Below, in pieces: positions 25,894 to 34,764 of a stretch of 64,000 nt of DNA (positions are counted from its first letter, which is position 1; each line of letters begins with the position of its first letter). A program made the position numbers and the translations under genes. Location: assembly GCA_900771995.1 (NCBI GenBank), contig CAAGQC010000014.1, positions 53,416 through 117,415 on the forward strand, in the 5' to 3' direction. The DNA is from Lachnospiraceae bacterium. Its GTDB lineage: Bacteria; Bacillota; Clostridia; Lachnospirales; Lachnospiraceae. Under the pieces are notes generated by a model that was not told the DNA's origin, ran no database searches, and saw only the letters and a program-made list of their open reading frames with translations.

Positions 25894-27141
25894 TTATCCG
25901 CGGATCTGACCGTTCCCATGGATCTTGTATTTGTAGGAGGTCAGTTCCTTTAATCCCATGGGGCCTCTGGCATGCAGCTTCTGGGTGCTGATACCGATCT
26001 CCGCGCCGAAGCCGAATTCAAAACCGTCCGTGAAACGGGTGGAGGCGTTGACATAGACACAGGCCGCATCCACTTCATTTAAGAATTTCTCTGCGGCTTC
26101 CGTATTTTCCGTCACAATGCATTCGGAATGCTTCGTATTATAACGGTTGATATGGGCAATGGCCTCTTCTACACTGTCTACGGTCTTAATGGACAGAATA
26201 TAATCCAGATATTCCGTACCGTAATCTTCTTCCGTCGCGGGAATGCAGTCCGGCAGGATCTCCCGGGTGCTTTCGTCCCCGCGAAGTTCCACATTTTTCG
26301 CTTTTAGTGTCTCCGCCATCTTCGGAAGGAACTTATCCCGGATCGCCCGATGTACCACCAGGGATTCACAGGCATTGCAGACACCGATCCGCTGGGTCTT
26401 GGCATTCATGAGGATCTTTACCGCCATATCCACATCCGCATCTTTGTCCACATAGACGTGGCAGTTGCCGGTTCCGGTCTCTATGACAGGAATGGTACTG
26501 TTTTCCACCACACTGCGAATCAGTCCCGCACCGCCTCTGGGAATCAGTACATCCACGTATTCTTTCATTTTCATGAACTGTGCGGTGACCGCACGATCCG
26601 TATCCTCGATCAGCTGTACTGCCGTCCGGGGCATACCGCAGGCTTCCAGAGCGTCCTGCAATATTTTTACAATAGCGATATTGGAATGGATGGCATCACT
26701 GCCGCCTTTTAAGATCACCGCATTTCCTGTCTTAAAACACAGTCCGAAAGCGTCCGCCGTCACATTGGGGCGGGCCTCATAGATAATGCCGATGACGCCC
26801 AGAGGAACTCTGACCTTATCGATCTTCAGGCCATTGGGCCGCTCAAAATGTTCCATGGTCTCGCCGATACAGTCCGGAAGGGCTGCAATCTGTGTCAAAC
26901 CTTCTGCAATCTGGGCAATTCTCTCTCCGGTAAGCTTCAGACGATCCAGAAGTCCCGGATTCATGCCATTCTTTTTTCCATTTTCCAGATCCAGCGCATT
27001 CGCTGTAAGGATCTCTTCCTGACGGTCGCACAGAGATTCTGCCGCCGTCTGCAGCGCTTTATTTTTCTCTTCTGTCGTAAGCTTCTGCAATACATATTTG
27101 GCATTGCAGGCATTTTTTCCCAGTTCTGTAAGTTTAGCCAT
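25894..27141 (-). CDS. proA: Gamma-glutamyl phosphate reductase
   Basis: 415 residues, normal length. It shows the aldehyde-dehydrogenase-like fold: [23 protein letters not shown] (about 95-117), [12 protein letters not shown], and the active Cys in [14 protein letters not shown] (about 250). It reduces gamma-glutamyl phosphate to glutamate semialdehyde, the second step of proline synthesis. It belongs to the unit proB-DUF896-cycloligase-proA, with 53 bases between the cycloligase and this gene. Confidence 0.97.
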   Translation of the reverse strand: MAKLTELGKNACNAKYVLQKLTTEEKNKALQTAAESLCDRQEEILTANALDLENGKKNGMNPGLLDRLKLTGERIAQIAEGLTQIAALPDCIGETMEHFERPNGLKIDKVRVPLGVIGIIYEARPNVTADAFGLCFKTGNAVILKGGSDAIHSNIAIVKILQDALEACGMPRTAVQLIEDTDRAVTAQFMKMKEYVDVLIPRGGAGLIRSVVENSTIPVIETGTGNCHVYVDKDADVDMAVKILMNAKTQRIGVCNACESLVVHRAIRDKFLPKMAETLKAKNVELRGDESTREILPDCIPATEEDYGTEYLDYILSIKTVDSVEEAIAHINRYNTKHSECIVTENTEAAEKFLNEVDAACVYVNASTRFTDGFEFGFGAEIGISTQKLHARGPMGLKELTSYKYKIHGNGQIRG

Positions 27142-27194
27142 TTTCCCCGCCTTTCTGTGTCTGCCAATAACATCCCATCATATTCGAAATAAAA

Positions 27195-27770
27195 CTATAC
27201 CAGAATGACCTGATAGGGCTTTAGGTCCGTCTCTTCCATCGGCACCTCTTCTGCCTGCTGGCAGCGGAATCCGATAGCGATGCTGCGAAGCCTTAATGCT
27301 TCCTTGTCCGCCAGATACCGGTCATAAAATCCGGCACCGTATCCCATACGGTTACCGAAGGGATCAAATACACTTCCCGGCATAAGAAGCAGACATTTGG
27401 CTGCCCCTTCCGGTTCAAATACATAGCGTTCCGTAGTTCCTTCCGGTTCCAAGATTCCCTTATAGCCTTCTTTCAGTTCCGCCAGGGATCGGAGCCGGTA
27501 AAATTGCATTTCCCGCCACTCTACTTTGGGGACATAGACTCTTTTTCCATCCCGCAGGGCATTTTCCAGGATCTCCGTGGTACAGATCTCGCTTCCGTAG
27601 CTGACAAATCCAAGGATCGTATCCGAGAGGTAATACCACTGGTGTCCCAGGAGCCGTTCGGTTATGAGAAACTTTCCCCGCTCCCGCTCTTCCTTCGTCA
27701 GTGCATCTCTGCGGGCCAGTACTTCCCTGCGCAGTTTCTTTTTCTGTTCTCTGCGTTCTTCTGTGCTCAT
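27195..27770 (-). CDS. 5-formyltetrahydrofolate cyclo-ligase
   Basis: 191 residues. The family signature is LLMPGSVFDPFGNRMGYGAGFYDRYL (about 128-153), with a basic N-terminus KKKLRREVLARRDAL that binds ATP. It converts 5-formyl-THF to methenyl-THF, linking to the fhs and folD genes elsewhere in the window. Its ATG overlaps the DUF896 stop by four bases (ATGA), indicating translational coupling, and it lies between the two proline genes. Confidence 0.93.
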   Translation of the reverse strand: MSTEERREQKKKLRREVLARRDALTKEERERGKFLITERLLGHQWYYLSDTILGFVSYGSEICTTEILENALRDGKRVYVPKVEWREMQFYRLRSLAELKEGYKGILEPEGTTERYVFEPEGAAKCLLLMPGSVFDPFGNRMGYGAGFYDRYLADKEALRLRSIAIGFRCQQAEEVPMEETDLKPYQVILV

Positions 27771-27985
27771 TTCTTCTTTTTATAGGACGGTTTTAATTTT
27801 TCAATGGTGCCGTCCGGTCTTTCGATCTCAATGCTGTCCAGCTGTGCTTTCATATTGCGTTTGATGCTGTCCACATATTCCTGTCTGAGAATGGACTGTT
27901 CCAGCTTCTCCTCGTCGGTCAGTCCCTCGCTCTGGGATTTATGATAAAGCTCATTGATGCGCTTTATTCTTTCCTCCATATTCAT
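27767..27985 (-). CDS. DUF896 family small protein
   Basis: 72 residues. The pattern RIKRINELYHKSQSEGLTDEEK followed by LRQEYVDSIKRNM is the DUF896 (YnzC-like) signature; these form short two-helix hairpins. The function is not established, though B. subtilis YnzC is in the SOS-induced yneA region. Here it is inside a proline unit, 30 bases after proB and overlapping the cycloligase gene. ATG 27985. Confidence 0.88.
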   Translation of the reverse strand: MNMEERIKRINELYHKSQSEGLTDEEKLEQSILRQEYVDSIKRNMKAQLDSIEIERPDGTIEKLKPSYKKKK

Positions 27986-28015
27986 AAATACATTCCTCTT
28001 TCCATTGACGTATCG

Positions 28016-28888
28016 TCACTGATTTTTGTGCAGATTCTGTACGAATTCCGGCAGATCAAAGCTTTCGTCTCTGTGTGCCACGAATAAAGTACCTTCGTTT
28101 TCACCGTCTAACAGTCTGTGAAGCACACCGATATCCTTACTGTTGGCAATGATCATGTCCACATCGGAACTGGTGGCGATCTTCGCTGCGATCATCTTGG
28201 TATTCATGCCGCCGGTACCCACATTGCTGCCGGTGCTGGCTTTGCCCATATGCATAAATTCCTCCGTAAGTTCATCCACCTGTTCGATGAATTCCGCATT
28301 GGGATTCTGTCTGGGATCATCGGTATAGAGACCGTCGATGTCGGATAACAGGATCAGCAGATCCGCATCGATCAGTGCCGCCACGATGGCAGACAGAGTA
28401 TCGTTGTCTCCGATCTCAATCTCGTAAGTCGCTACGGTATCATTCTCGTTAACGACGGGGATCGTTCCCATTTTCAATAATTGGGTAAAAGTATTGTGGG
28501 CATTGTAGCGGTTCAGGTTATCTACGATGGTATTTTTTGTCATCAGGATCTGTGCCGCCACCTGATTGTACTCTGCAAAAAGCTTCTGGTAGGTCATCAT
28601 CAGTCTGGCCTGACCGATGGCGGAGCAGGCCTGCTTGATGGCCATGGACTCTGCCTGGGTCTGGCCCTCTGTCGTCTTTAAATGCACAGCCTGTTTCCCG
28701 GCTGCGATGGCACCGGAAGTCACCAGAACGACTTCCTTCCCCTGATTGCTGATATCGCAAAGCTCTCTTACCAGCTTCTCCAGACGGATGTAATCCAGAT
28801 CTCCCGTCTCGGTATGCTGTAAAGAGGAAGAACCGATCTTAACGACGATTCTCTTTTTATCCTTGATTTGTTCCCTTATGTTATTCAC
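28016..28888 (-). CDS. proB: Glutamate 5-kinase, without PUA domain
   Basis: 290 residues. The amino acid kinase domain is complete: RIVVKIGSSSL at 13-23, LVTSGAIAAGK, VNENDTVAT, LSDIDGLYTDDPR and GTGGMNTKMIAAKIA. The C-terminal PUA domain found in E. coli ProB (367 residues) is absent. It phosphorylates glutamate and is usually feedback-inhibited by proline. The start is GTG at 28888 with AAAGG seven bases upstream. It is first in its unit, behind a near-consensus promoter. Confidence 0.95.
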   Translation of the reverse strand: MNNIREQIKDKKRIVVKIGSSSLQHTETGDLDYIRLEKLVRELCDISNQGKEVVLVTSGAIAAGKQAVHLKTTEGQTQAESMAIKQACSAIGQARLMMTYQKLFAEYNQVAAQILMTKNTIVDNLNRYNAHNTFTQLLKMGTIPVVNENDTVATYEIEIGDNDTLSAIVAALIDADLLILLSDIDGLYTDDPRQNPNAEFIEQVDELTEEFMHMGKASTGSNVGTGGMNTKMIAAKIATSSDVDMIIANSKDIGVLHRLLDGENEGTLFVAHRDESFDLPEFVQNLHKNQ

Positions 28889-28930
28889 GCGATTGCCTTT
28901 CTGTATCGTTCCATTGAACTATCCAGAGAT

Positions 28931-28959
28931 ATATTATCCTATTTTTTCCCATACGTCAA
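28931..28959 (-). promoter_or_regulatory. Sigma-A promoter of the proB unit
   Basis: On the minus strand, TTGACG (28954-28959) and TAATAT (28931-28936) are 17 bases apart. The -35 box overlaps the stop of the upstream flavoprotein gene. Confidence 0.75.
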
Positions 28960-30596
28960 CGCTGTAGTGGGGCAAACTGTGAAGCAATCTGTTCTGCCAC
29001 ACGGATACCGTCCATAGCCGCGGAAGTGATGCCTCCGGCATATCCGGCCCCTTCTCCGCAGGGATAACACCCCCGGATGGCAGACTGCAATTCCTCATCC
29101 CGTTCGATCCGTACCGGCGAAGAAGTCCTGCTCTCCACTCCCGTCAGGATCGCTCCGGGAGCGGCAAACCCATGGATCTGACGGTCGAAGCTGTCCATTC
29201 CCTCCACGAAAGCCCGATTGCATTCTTCCGGAAGGATCCCGGTAAGATCCGCCCATTCGTAAGCGCCCTTGCACTGAGGTTCCAATGTCTCCCGGTCTGC
29301 CTGCTGTGCATCCGCCTCTTCCGTCCGATGCTCTCCGGTGACCTTCTCCCGGAAATCTCCGTACCGCTGTACCGGCAGCTTTCCCTCACATAATGTATAG
29401 GCCCTCTGCTCCAGACCCCGCTGGAATGCAATTCCGGCCAGAGGGTGTTCCGAGCCGTAATCTGCCGGGGTCACCGCCACGATAATGGCACTGTTGGCAT
29501 TTTTCCCGTCCCGGCCGCTGTAACTCATGCCGTTGACCGCCAGTCTTCCGGGCTCTGAGGAAGCATTGACCACATAGCCCCCCGGACACATGCAGAAAGA
29601 ATATACCCCTCTGCCGGTACTCGTCTTTGCTGTCACCTTATATGCGGCGGCACCGAGACCTTTTACTGCTTCCGCTCCGTACTGGCTTACGTTAATCAGG
29701 CTCTGGGGATGCTCCACACGGAATCCCACGGCAAAAGGCTTCGCCGACATAGGGAACTGTTTCTCATACAGCATGGAAAAGGTATCTCTGGCGCTGTGTC
29801 CCGGAGCCAGAACCACCTGTTCGCAGGGAATCTCTTCCATATCATTTACCTTCACGCCGGTGACCTGCCCGTTCTTCGTAAGGATCTCTGTCACCTGACT
29901 GTGGAAACGGACCTCTCCGCCCAGACGCAATATTTCCTCCCGCATGCCCTTCACGACCCTGCTTAACACATCCGTACCGATATGGGGCTTGGCCTGATAT
30001 AAAATGGCCGGATCGGCACCGTGTTTTACAAAGGTTTTCAGCACTTCGGTATTCCGGCCGTGTTTGTCCTTTACCAGCGTGTTTAACTTACCGTCCGAAA
30101 AGGTTCCGGCCCCGCCTTCCCCGAACTGTACATTGGAATCCGGCTTTAATTTTCCGGTCTGCCAGAACGCTTCCACATCCGCCTGTCTGGCCTCCACATC
30201 CGCACCCCGCTCCAGAATAATCGGCGCATACCCGTGCTGTGCCAGATAATATCCGCAGAAAAGTCCTGCAGGCCCCATGCCGATGATCACCGTGGGGTGC
30301 TTCTGTTCTTTCGTGCCTTCCGCGGGAAAATGATACTCCACAGGCTCCGCCAGCAGCACATTGGCCTTTCCCAGTCTGCGCACGGCTTCCTTATATACTT
30401 TCTCTTCTCTTTTCACCGATACATTGACACTGTAGCTGTAAAAAAGTTCCGGCTTTTTTCTTGCATCCAGAGACTGTCTTACGATCTGCAGGTTAAGGAT
30501 CTCCGCCTCCGGGATCCGTAAGTACTGTGCCGTCTTATGTAGAAGCTGTGCTTCGGTATGATCCACCGGAAGCTTCAGCTGATTCAGTCTGATCAT
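28956..30596 (-). CDS. NAD(P)/FAD-dependent oxidoreductase
   Basis: 546 residues. An N-terminal domain of about 100 residues precedes a dinucleotide-binding motif, IGMGPAGLFCGYYLAQHGYAPIILERG (from about 105). Further FAD contacts are QFGEGGAGTFSDGKLNT and, near the end, GCYPCGEGAGYAGGITSAAMDG. The family is widespread in anaerobes, and its substrate is unknown. ATG 30596 has AAGGAG upstream, 18 bases after the next flavoprotein gene, so the two are co-transcribed. Confidence 0.85.
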   Translation of the reverse strand: MIRLNQLKLPVDHTEAQLLHKTAQYLRIPEAEILNLQIVRQSLDARKKPELFYSYSVNVSVKREEKVYKEAVRRLGKANVLLAEPVEYHFPAEGTKEQKHPTVIIGMGPAGLFCGYYLAQHGYAPIILERGADVEARQADVEAFWQTGKLKPDSNVQFGEGGAGTFSDGKLNTLVKDKHGRNTEVLKTFVKHGADPAILYQAKPHIGTDVLSRVVKGMREEILRLGGEVRFHSQVTEILTKNGQVTGVKVNDMEEIPCEQVVLAPGHSARDTFSMLYEKQFPMSAKPFAVGFRVEHPQSLINVSQYGAEAVKGLGAAAYKVTAKTSTGRGVYSFCMCPGGYVVNASSEPGRLAVNGMSYSGRDGKNANSAIIVAVTPADYGSEHPLAGIAFQRGLEQRAYTLCEGKLPVQRYGDFREKVTGEHRTEEADAQQADRETLEPQCKGAYEWADLTGILPEECNRAFVEGMDSFDRQIHGFAAPGAILTGVESRTSSPVRIERDEELQSAIRGCYPCGEGAGYAGGITSAAMDGIRVAEQIASQFAPLQR

Positions 30597-30614
30597 AAAT
30601 AACTCCTTATTGTT

Positions 30615-31841
30615 CTATTTCAGGGCCGCATGATGCCCGGCCAGATAGCCGCTGCTCCAGGCCCATTGCAGATTGTAGCCTCCGCACCGGCCGTCCACAT
30701 CCAGGATCTCTCCGGCAAAATAGACCCCGGGACAAAGTCTGGATTCCATATCCGCTGTCACTTCCCGGGTGTCAACACCTCCGGCAGACACCTGGGCATT
30801 TTCGTAAGGATTGCTCTCCGTGATATGCAGCCGCAGATTCCGACAGAGACTATAGTAATTCCGGATCTTTTCCTCCGGGATCTCCTGCATGGGCGTTGCC
30901 AGACGGATTCCCGCCATTTTTAACAGGGAGGACGTCAGCTTTTTATGTAGCATGCCGGTAAAGAACTCCTCTGCGGTCCGGTCCCCCTGCAAAGGCTTCC
31001 GGCCGGCCTGCAATTCCTCATAGGCCTGCGGCGTCAGATCCGGTAAAAAGTCGATCTGCGCTGTCACATTTCGTTTCTCCCGGAGCAGGTAATTTACCCT
31101 GCGGCTCAACTGAAAAACGGGAATTCCGGAGATGCCGTAATCCGTCAGCTGCAGTTCTCCACGCTCTCTGCAGATTTCCTTCCCGTCACACAGAATCCGG
31201 ATCTCGCTGTCTGCCCGGACCCCGGCGATACCTTTTAGCAGGTCGGTCTCCTGACAGCGCAGCTGCACCAGTGCGGGAACCGAAGGAATACAGGTATGCC
31301 CCAGCTTCTTTGCGATTTTGAAACCACTGCCATCCGAACCGGTGACCGGTGCCGCCTTTCCGCCGCAGGTTACGATCACAGCATCGAACTGCCATTCTTT
31401 TTCCCCGTCACTGACACGCAGTTGTCCGGAATCCTGACGCTCCACTTTTGTGATCTTACACTGATACAGAATCTCCACTCCGAGGGCCTGTAATTCATAG
31501 CGCAGCACATCCAGCACTGCCGCTGCCTGTTCGCAGACCGGATAGAGATACCCGTTTTTTTCTTTTATCATAAGACCGATACTCTGGAAGAACCGTATCG
31601 TATCTTCTGTACCAAATCGCTCCAGCACCGAAGCGATCCATTCCGGAGTCCCACCGTGATAACATTCCACAAAAAGCGCCCGGTTCCCCAGATTGCATTT
31701 TCCGTTTCCTGTCTGCAATATTTTTTTTCCAATCCGGTCATTTCTTTCAAATATTGTTACCTGTGCACCTTCTTTTGCTGCGGTTATGGCTGCCATCATT
31801 CCGGCTGCCCCGCCGCCGATCACACCGATCTGTCTCTTCAT
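30615..31841 (-). CDS. HI0933/YhiN-family flavoprotein
   Basis: 408 residues from ATG 31841, which has AAAGG eight bases upstream; the GTG and ATG just before it are too close to that site. The N-terminal FAD motif is GVIGGGAAGMMAAITAAKEGAQV, then ERNDRIGKKILQTGNGKCNLGN, the family hallmark, and a C-terminal FAGEILDVDGRCGGYNLQWAWSSG. The substrate is unknown; related proteins have been linked to lipid or RNA oxidation. It lies 30 bases downstream of the BofC-like gene. Confidence 0.88.
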   Translation of the reverse strand: MKRQIGVIGGGAAGMMAAITAAKEGAQVTIFERNDRIGKKILQTGNGKCNLGNRALFVECYHGGTPEWIASVLERFGTEDTIRFFQSIGLMIKEKNGYLYPVCEQAAAVLDVLRYELQALGVEILYQCKITKVERQDSGQLRVSDGEKEWQFDAVIVTCGGKAAPVTGSDGSGFKIAKKLGHTCIPSVPALVQLRCQETDLLKGIAGVRADSEIRILCDGKEICRERGELQLTDYGISGIPVFQLSRRVNYLLREKRNVTAQIDFLPDLTPQAYEELQAGRKPLQGDRTAEEFFTGMLHKKLTSSLLKMAGIRLATPMQEIPEEKIRNYYSLCRNLRLHITESNPYENAQVSAGGVDTREVTADMESRLCPGVYFAGEILDVDGRCGGYNLQWAWSSGYLAGHHAALK

Positions 31842-31871
31842 CTGCATCACCTTTATTCATCATCCTGAACT

Positions 31872-32534
31872 CTAGGACGAATATGTCTCCAAAAAATCAT
31901 ATAGTGCTTCTTCATCCGGAACAAACAGCATGTCCATGATCTGAAGCTGCAACGTTTCCGGCAGGTCTTCCAGCCGGATTCCGGTATTGATATACACGGT
32001 GGATCTGTCTTCCAGATATACCACCACTTCATGGTCTGTTACCGCCAGATAAAAGCTTTCACTGGGTTGGACATAGCGGTAATCCATGCGGACCACCACC
32101 CTTTCCCGGGAAAAAGACAATACCTCCAGTCCCACAAAGCCTCTCTCGATCTCCGAAAGCGGCGGATGGGCTGCATAGAGCTCCATGGTCTCCAGAAAGC
32201 TTTCTCTGTCCATGCCGATATATTTGTGTGGAATCTGCCAGGAGGTCTCCACCGTGGTATTCCGCACAATATCCGTCTCTTCCAGCACATATTCGGTATC
32301 CGCACAAAGGGTCTCTCCGGAAGCTGCCACCGCCACACTTTCCGGTGTCTCCTGCACTTCTTCCGGGGCGGTAGTCTCTTCTGCGTAGTCCGACGGCAAA
32401 GGCAGCGGATCATTCATATCCTGCCAATGTCCGGGATAGAAAAAACGGATTCCCCAGACTCCCAGAAAAATACCCAGTCCCAGAAAGAATACCGGGATCA
32501 CAAAAAAGTAACTGATACGTTTTACAAATTTCAT
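31872..32534 (-). CDS. Membrane-anchored protein with BofC-like C-terminal domain
   Basis: 220 residues: a signal anchor (VIPVFFLGLGIFLGVWGIRFF, about 12-32), an acidic linker with Glu/Thr/Val (45-90), then a globular region. The end, SFYLAVTDHEVVVYLEDRS... DEEALYDFLETYSS, resembles the C-terminal domain of BofC-type regulators of forespore signalling. That assignment rests on pattern memory only. It is likely exposed outside the cell membrane. It lies 83 bases after the SpoVB-like gene. Confidence 0.55.
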   Translation of the reverse strand: MKFVKRISYFFVIPVFFLGLGIFLGVWGIRFFYPGHWQDMNDPLPLPSDYAEETTAPEEVQETPESVAVAASGETLCADTEYVLEETDIVRNTTVETSWQIPHKYIGMDRESFLETMELYAAHPPLSEIERGFVGLEVLSFSRERVVVRMDYRYVQPSESFYLAVTDHEVVVYLEDRSTVYINTGIRLEDLPETLQLQIMDMLFVPDEEALYDFLETYSS

Positions 32535-32617
32535 ACTGCCTCACATCCAGGTGTCAATGTTCACTCTTTGTATCAGTATCAGTTATTTTATCGAAAATAT
32601 ACATCCGTAAAACAGTT

Positions 32618-34216
32618 TTAAAGCAATCGGAAGGTTTTTCCGAAGGCCCGCAGGAACTTACCGCCGGAAATATAGGCAAAGTCCTGTCCCCGGAAACACC
32701 GTAACACGAACAGCAAAAACCAGTAGACTAACGAGGTAATGACCAGTTCCAGAAGTACGGTCACCACCGCCCCCAGATGGGGTAACAGGATCTTCTCCAG
32801 TCCAAAGGCCAACAGCCCGCAGGCACAACAGCTTCCGGCGGGAATTGCCAGCGCCCGCAGCAGATCCGGCCAGGTCTTCATACGAAGGCAGGTCAGGATT
32901 CCCAGTGTAACAGCTCCGGCCGCAGCCCCAAATACCAGACCAAGAGACAGTGCTGTTGCGGTATTTCCCGCATTCAGAAGAACCACCAGTGAAATAATAC
33001 TTACGATATCCAGAATCCCGTATCCTGCAAAGATCAGGTGCTTTTCGCCCCGAAGTTCCAGAATTCCCGAAAAATAAAACATCAGAAGAAGCCACAAAAG
33101 CAGCGAGGAACCTGTAGTAAACAGTTCTCCGGCAGCTGTACCGGCCCCTGCGCCGACCGCCTGTCCCAGCGGAACAGCCAGTACAGCGAACAGCGCTGCA
33201 AAAAAGAGTCCGTGTACGATGGCTCCCTGCATTCCCGCCTGAAATGCAGTTTTGGCATATCTTTCTTCCTTTTTGCGTATATGGCTGCCGATTTTTGCTA
33301 TTCCGGGGAAGATTCCGGGACAGAAAAAAGTGGCAGGCAGCAGCATTGTGGTAAAATACCGTCCAAAGAAAATGCCGTAGACCGATACAGAAGCATAAAT
33401 ATCCGCAGACTGTTTCTGGAATAAGAGCAATCCGATCCACAGCGGTAACAACAGGAGCAGATCCTTAAGGATATCTCCACCCATATTCCATAACAGTGTA
33501 CGCAGCGATACCAAAAATGACTCGGTACTCTTCATGCCGCTTTCCGGTTCTCTCCTGCCGGACATACTGCCCCGGTAGATCACAAACACGAACAACAGCA
33601 CCAGCACTTCCGAGATCAGCATTCCCAGGGCAATTCCCATGCATCCGTACATGGAGGTGAAATCCTCCCGTTTCAGAAGCAGACTCACCTTCGCCCCGTA
33701 AGTCCTGAAAATATTAAGGAATAAGAGCCCCAGACCCAGAAAAAATATCTGTCGTAAGACACTGGATACCGCAGACGGCATTTCCGAGCCTTCGCTCTGG
33801 AAATATCCCAGAAATACTGACTGCATACACCGCAAGAAAAGCGTCGGACTTAAGATCCAGAGGATCATGCTTCCGTAAGGGACCCGGAATACCTTTTCCA
33901 GAAGAAGCCAGCCCAAAGTCATACAGAGAAAGGTTCCCAAAAGCCCTTCTGCCATTTGGAAAAGCATCATATTCTTCCGGATTCTGGAGACATTCCGATA
34001 TTGTCCCCTGGCATTCCGGCCCCGAAGGATCCGGCTCATCCGGTCCGACAGATTTTTTCCGGTAAGTACCCAGAACAGGGCGTACACAAGAATAGCAGCC
34101 GCCAGATATCCCAGTCCGTTATTGCCGATATTTTTCCCGAATACCCAGATATTGATACAGGCAAGGGCATAGGAAACATATTGTATTTGTCTTCTTTTTA
34201 CTTCCACCTGATTCAT
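32618..34216 (-). CDS. Polytopic membrane protein, MATE/MOP flippase-like (SpoVB/MurJ type)
   Basis: 532 residues with about 13-14 hydrophobic helices. The order and lengths resemble the MOP flippase superfamily (SpoVB, MurJ, Wzx), with cytoplasmic basic loops such as MSRILRGRNARGQYRNVSRIRKN and IAKIGSHIRKKEERYAKTAF. It would flip lipid-linked sugars or cell-wall precursors, but motifs are too weak to name it firmly. It lies just after ybeY with AAAGG upstream of ATG 34216. Confidence 0.6.
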   Translation of the reverse strand: MNQVEVKRRQIQYVSYALACINIWVFGKNIGNNGLGYLAAAILVYALFWVLTGKNLSDRMSRILRGRNARGQYRNVSRIRKNMMLFQMAEGLLGTFLCMTLGWLLLEKVFRVPYGSMILWILSPTLFLRCMQSVFLGYFQSEGSEMPSAVSSVLRQIFFLGLGLLFLNIFRTYGAKVSLLLKREDFTSMYGCMGIALGMLISEVLVLLFVFVIYRGSMSGRREPESGMKSTESFLVSLRTLLWNMGGDILKDLLLLLPLWIGLLLFQKQSADIYASVSVYGIFFGRYFTTMLLPATFFCPGIFPGIAKIGSHIRKKEERYAKTAFQAGMQGAIVHGLFFAALFAVLAVPLGQAVGAGAGTAAGELFTTGSSLLLWLLLMFYFSGILELRGEKHLIFAGYGILDIVSIISLVVLLNAGNTATALSLGLVFGAAAGAVTLGILTCLRMKTWPDLLRALAIPAGSCCACGLLAFGLEKILLPHLGAVVTVLLELVITSLVYWFLLFVLRCFRGQDFAYISGGKFLRAFGKTFRLL

Positions 34217-34248
34217 GTAAGCTACCTTTACGTGTATCCACGCCCTTT

Positions 34249-34764
34249 TTAATCTCTCGTAATTCCAAGGGATGCCAGAACCTGCTCCTGTTTTGCCTCC
34301 ATTACTTTCGCCTCATCCTCTTCCATATGGTCATAACCGCACAGATGAAGCATGCTGTGAGCCACCAGAAAGGCAAATTCTCTCTTCTGGCTGTGTCCGT
34401 AGCTTTCCGCCTGTTCTTTGACCCGGTCCACGGAAATGATAATATCACCGAGGATCAGTTCCCCGGTATCCGGATCAAAATAATCTGCTTCTCTGTCCTC
34501 GGAGATCTCAAAATTGCCGGGAGACTCAAAGTCCAGATTCGGGAAGGACAGCACATCCGTCTCCCGGTCAATGTTCCGGTACTCCTTATTGTAAGCGTGA
34601 ATGCCGTCATTGTCCGTCAGCAGTACATTCAGCTGGATCTCGTAAGGGCATCCTTCCATATCCAGCACTGCTGTGGCCACCTGTTCTACGGTCTCCTCTA
34701 TGGGAAAACTGTTTTCCCCATTTGAAAATGTCTCATCGGTTTCATTTTCAACGTAAAAAGTCAT
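34249..34764 (-). CDS. ybeY: Endoribonuclease YbeY (rRNA maturation)
   Basis: 171 residues. The metal site H136-S-M-L-H140-L-C-G-Y-D-H146 is the family signature. Upstream sits ETDVLSFPNLDFE, also typical. It processes the 3' end of 16S rRNA and takes part in ribosome quality control. It overlaps the 3' end of the degenerate PgpH-like gene by 17 bases. This gene order, phoH-pgpH-ybeY, is conserved in Firmicutes. Confidence 0.95.
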   Translation of the reverse strand: MTFYVENETDETFSNGENSFPIEETVEQVATAVLDMEGCPYEIQLNVLLTDNDGIHAYNKEYRNIDRETDVLSFPNLDFESPGNFEISEDREADYFDPDTGELILGDIIISVDRVKEQAESYGHSQKREFAFLVAHSMLHLCGYDHMEEDEAKVMEAKQEQVLASLGITRD

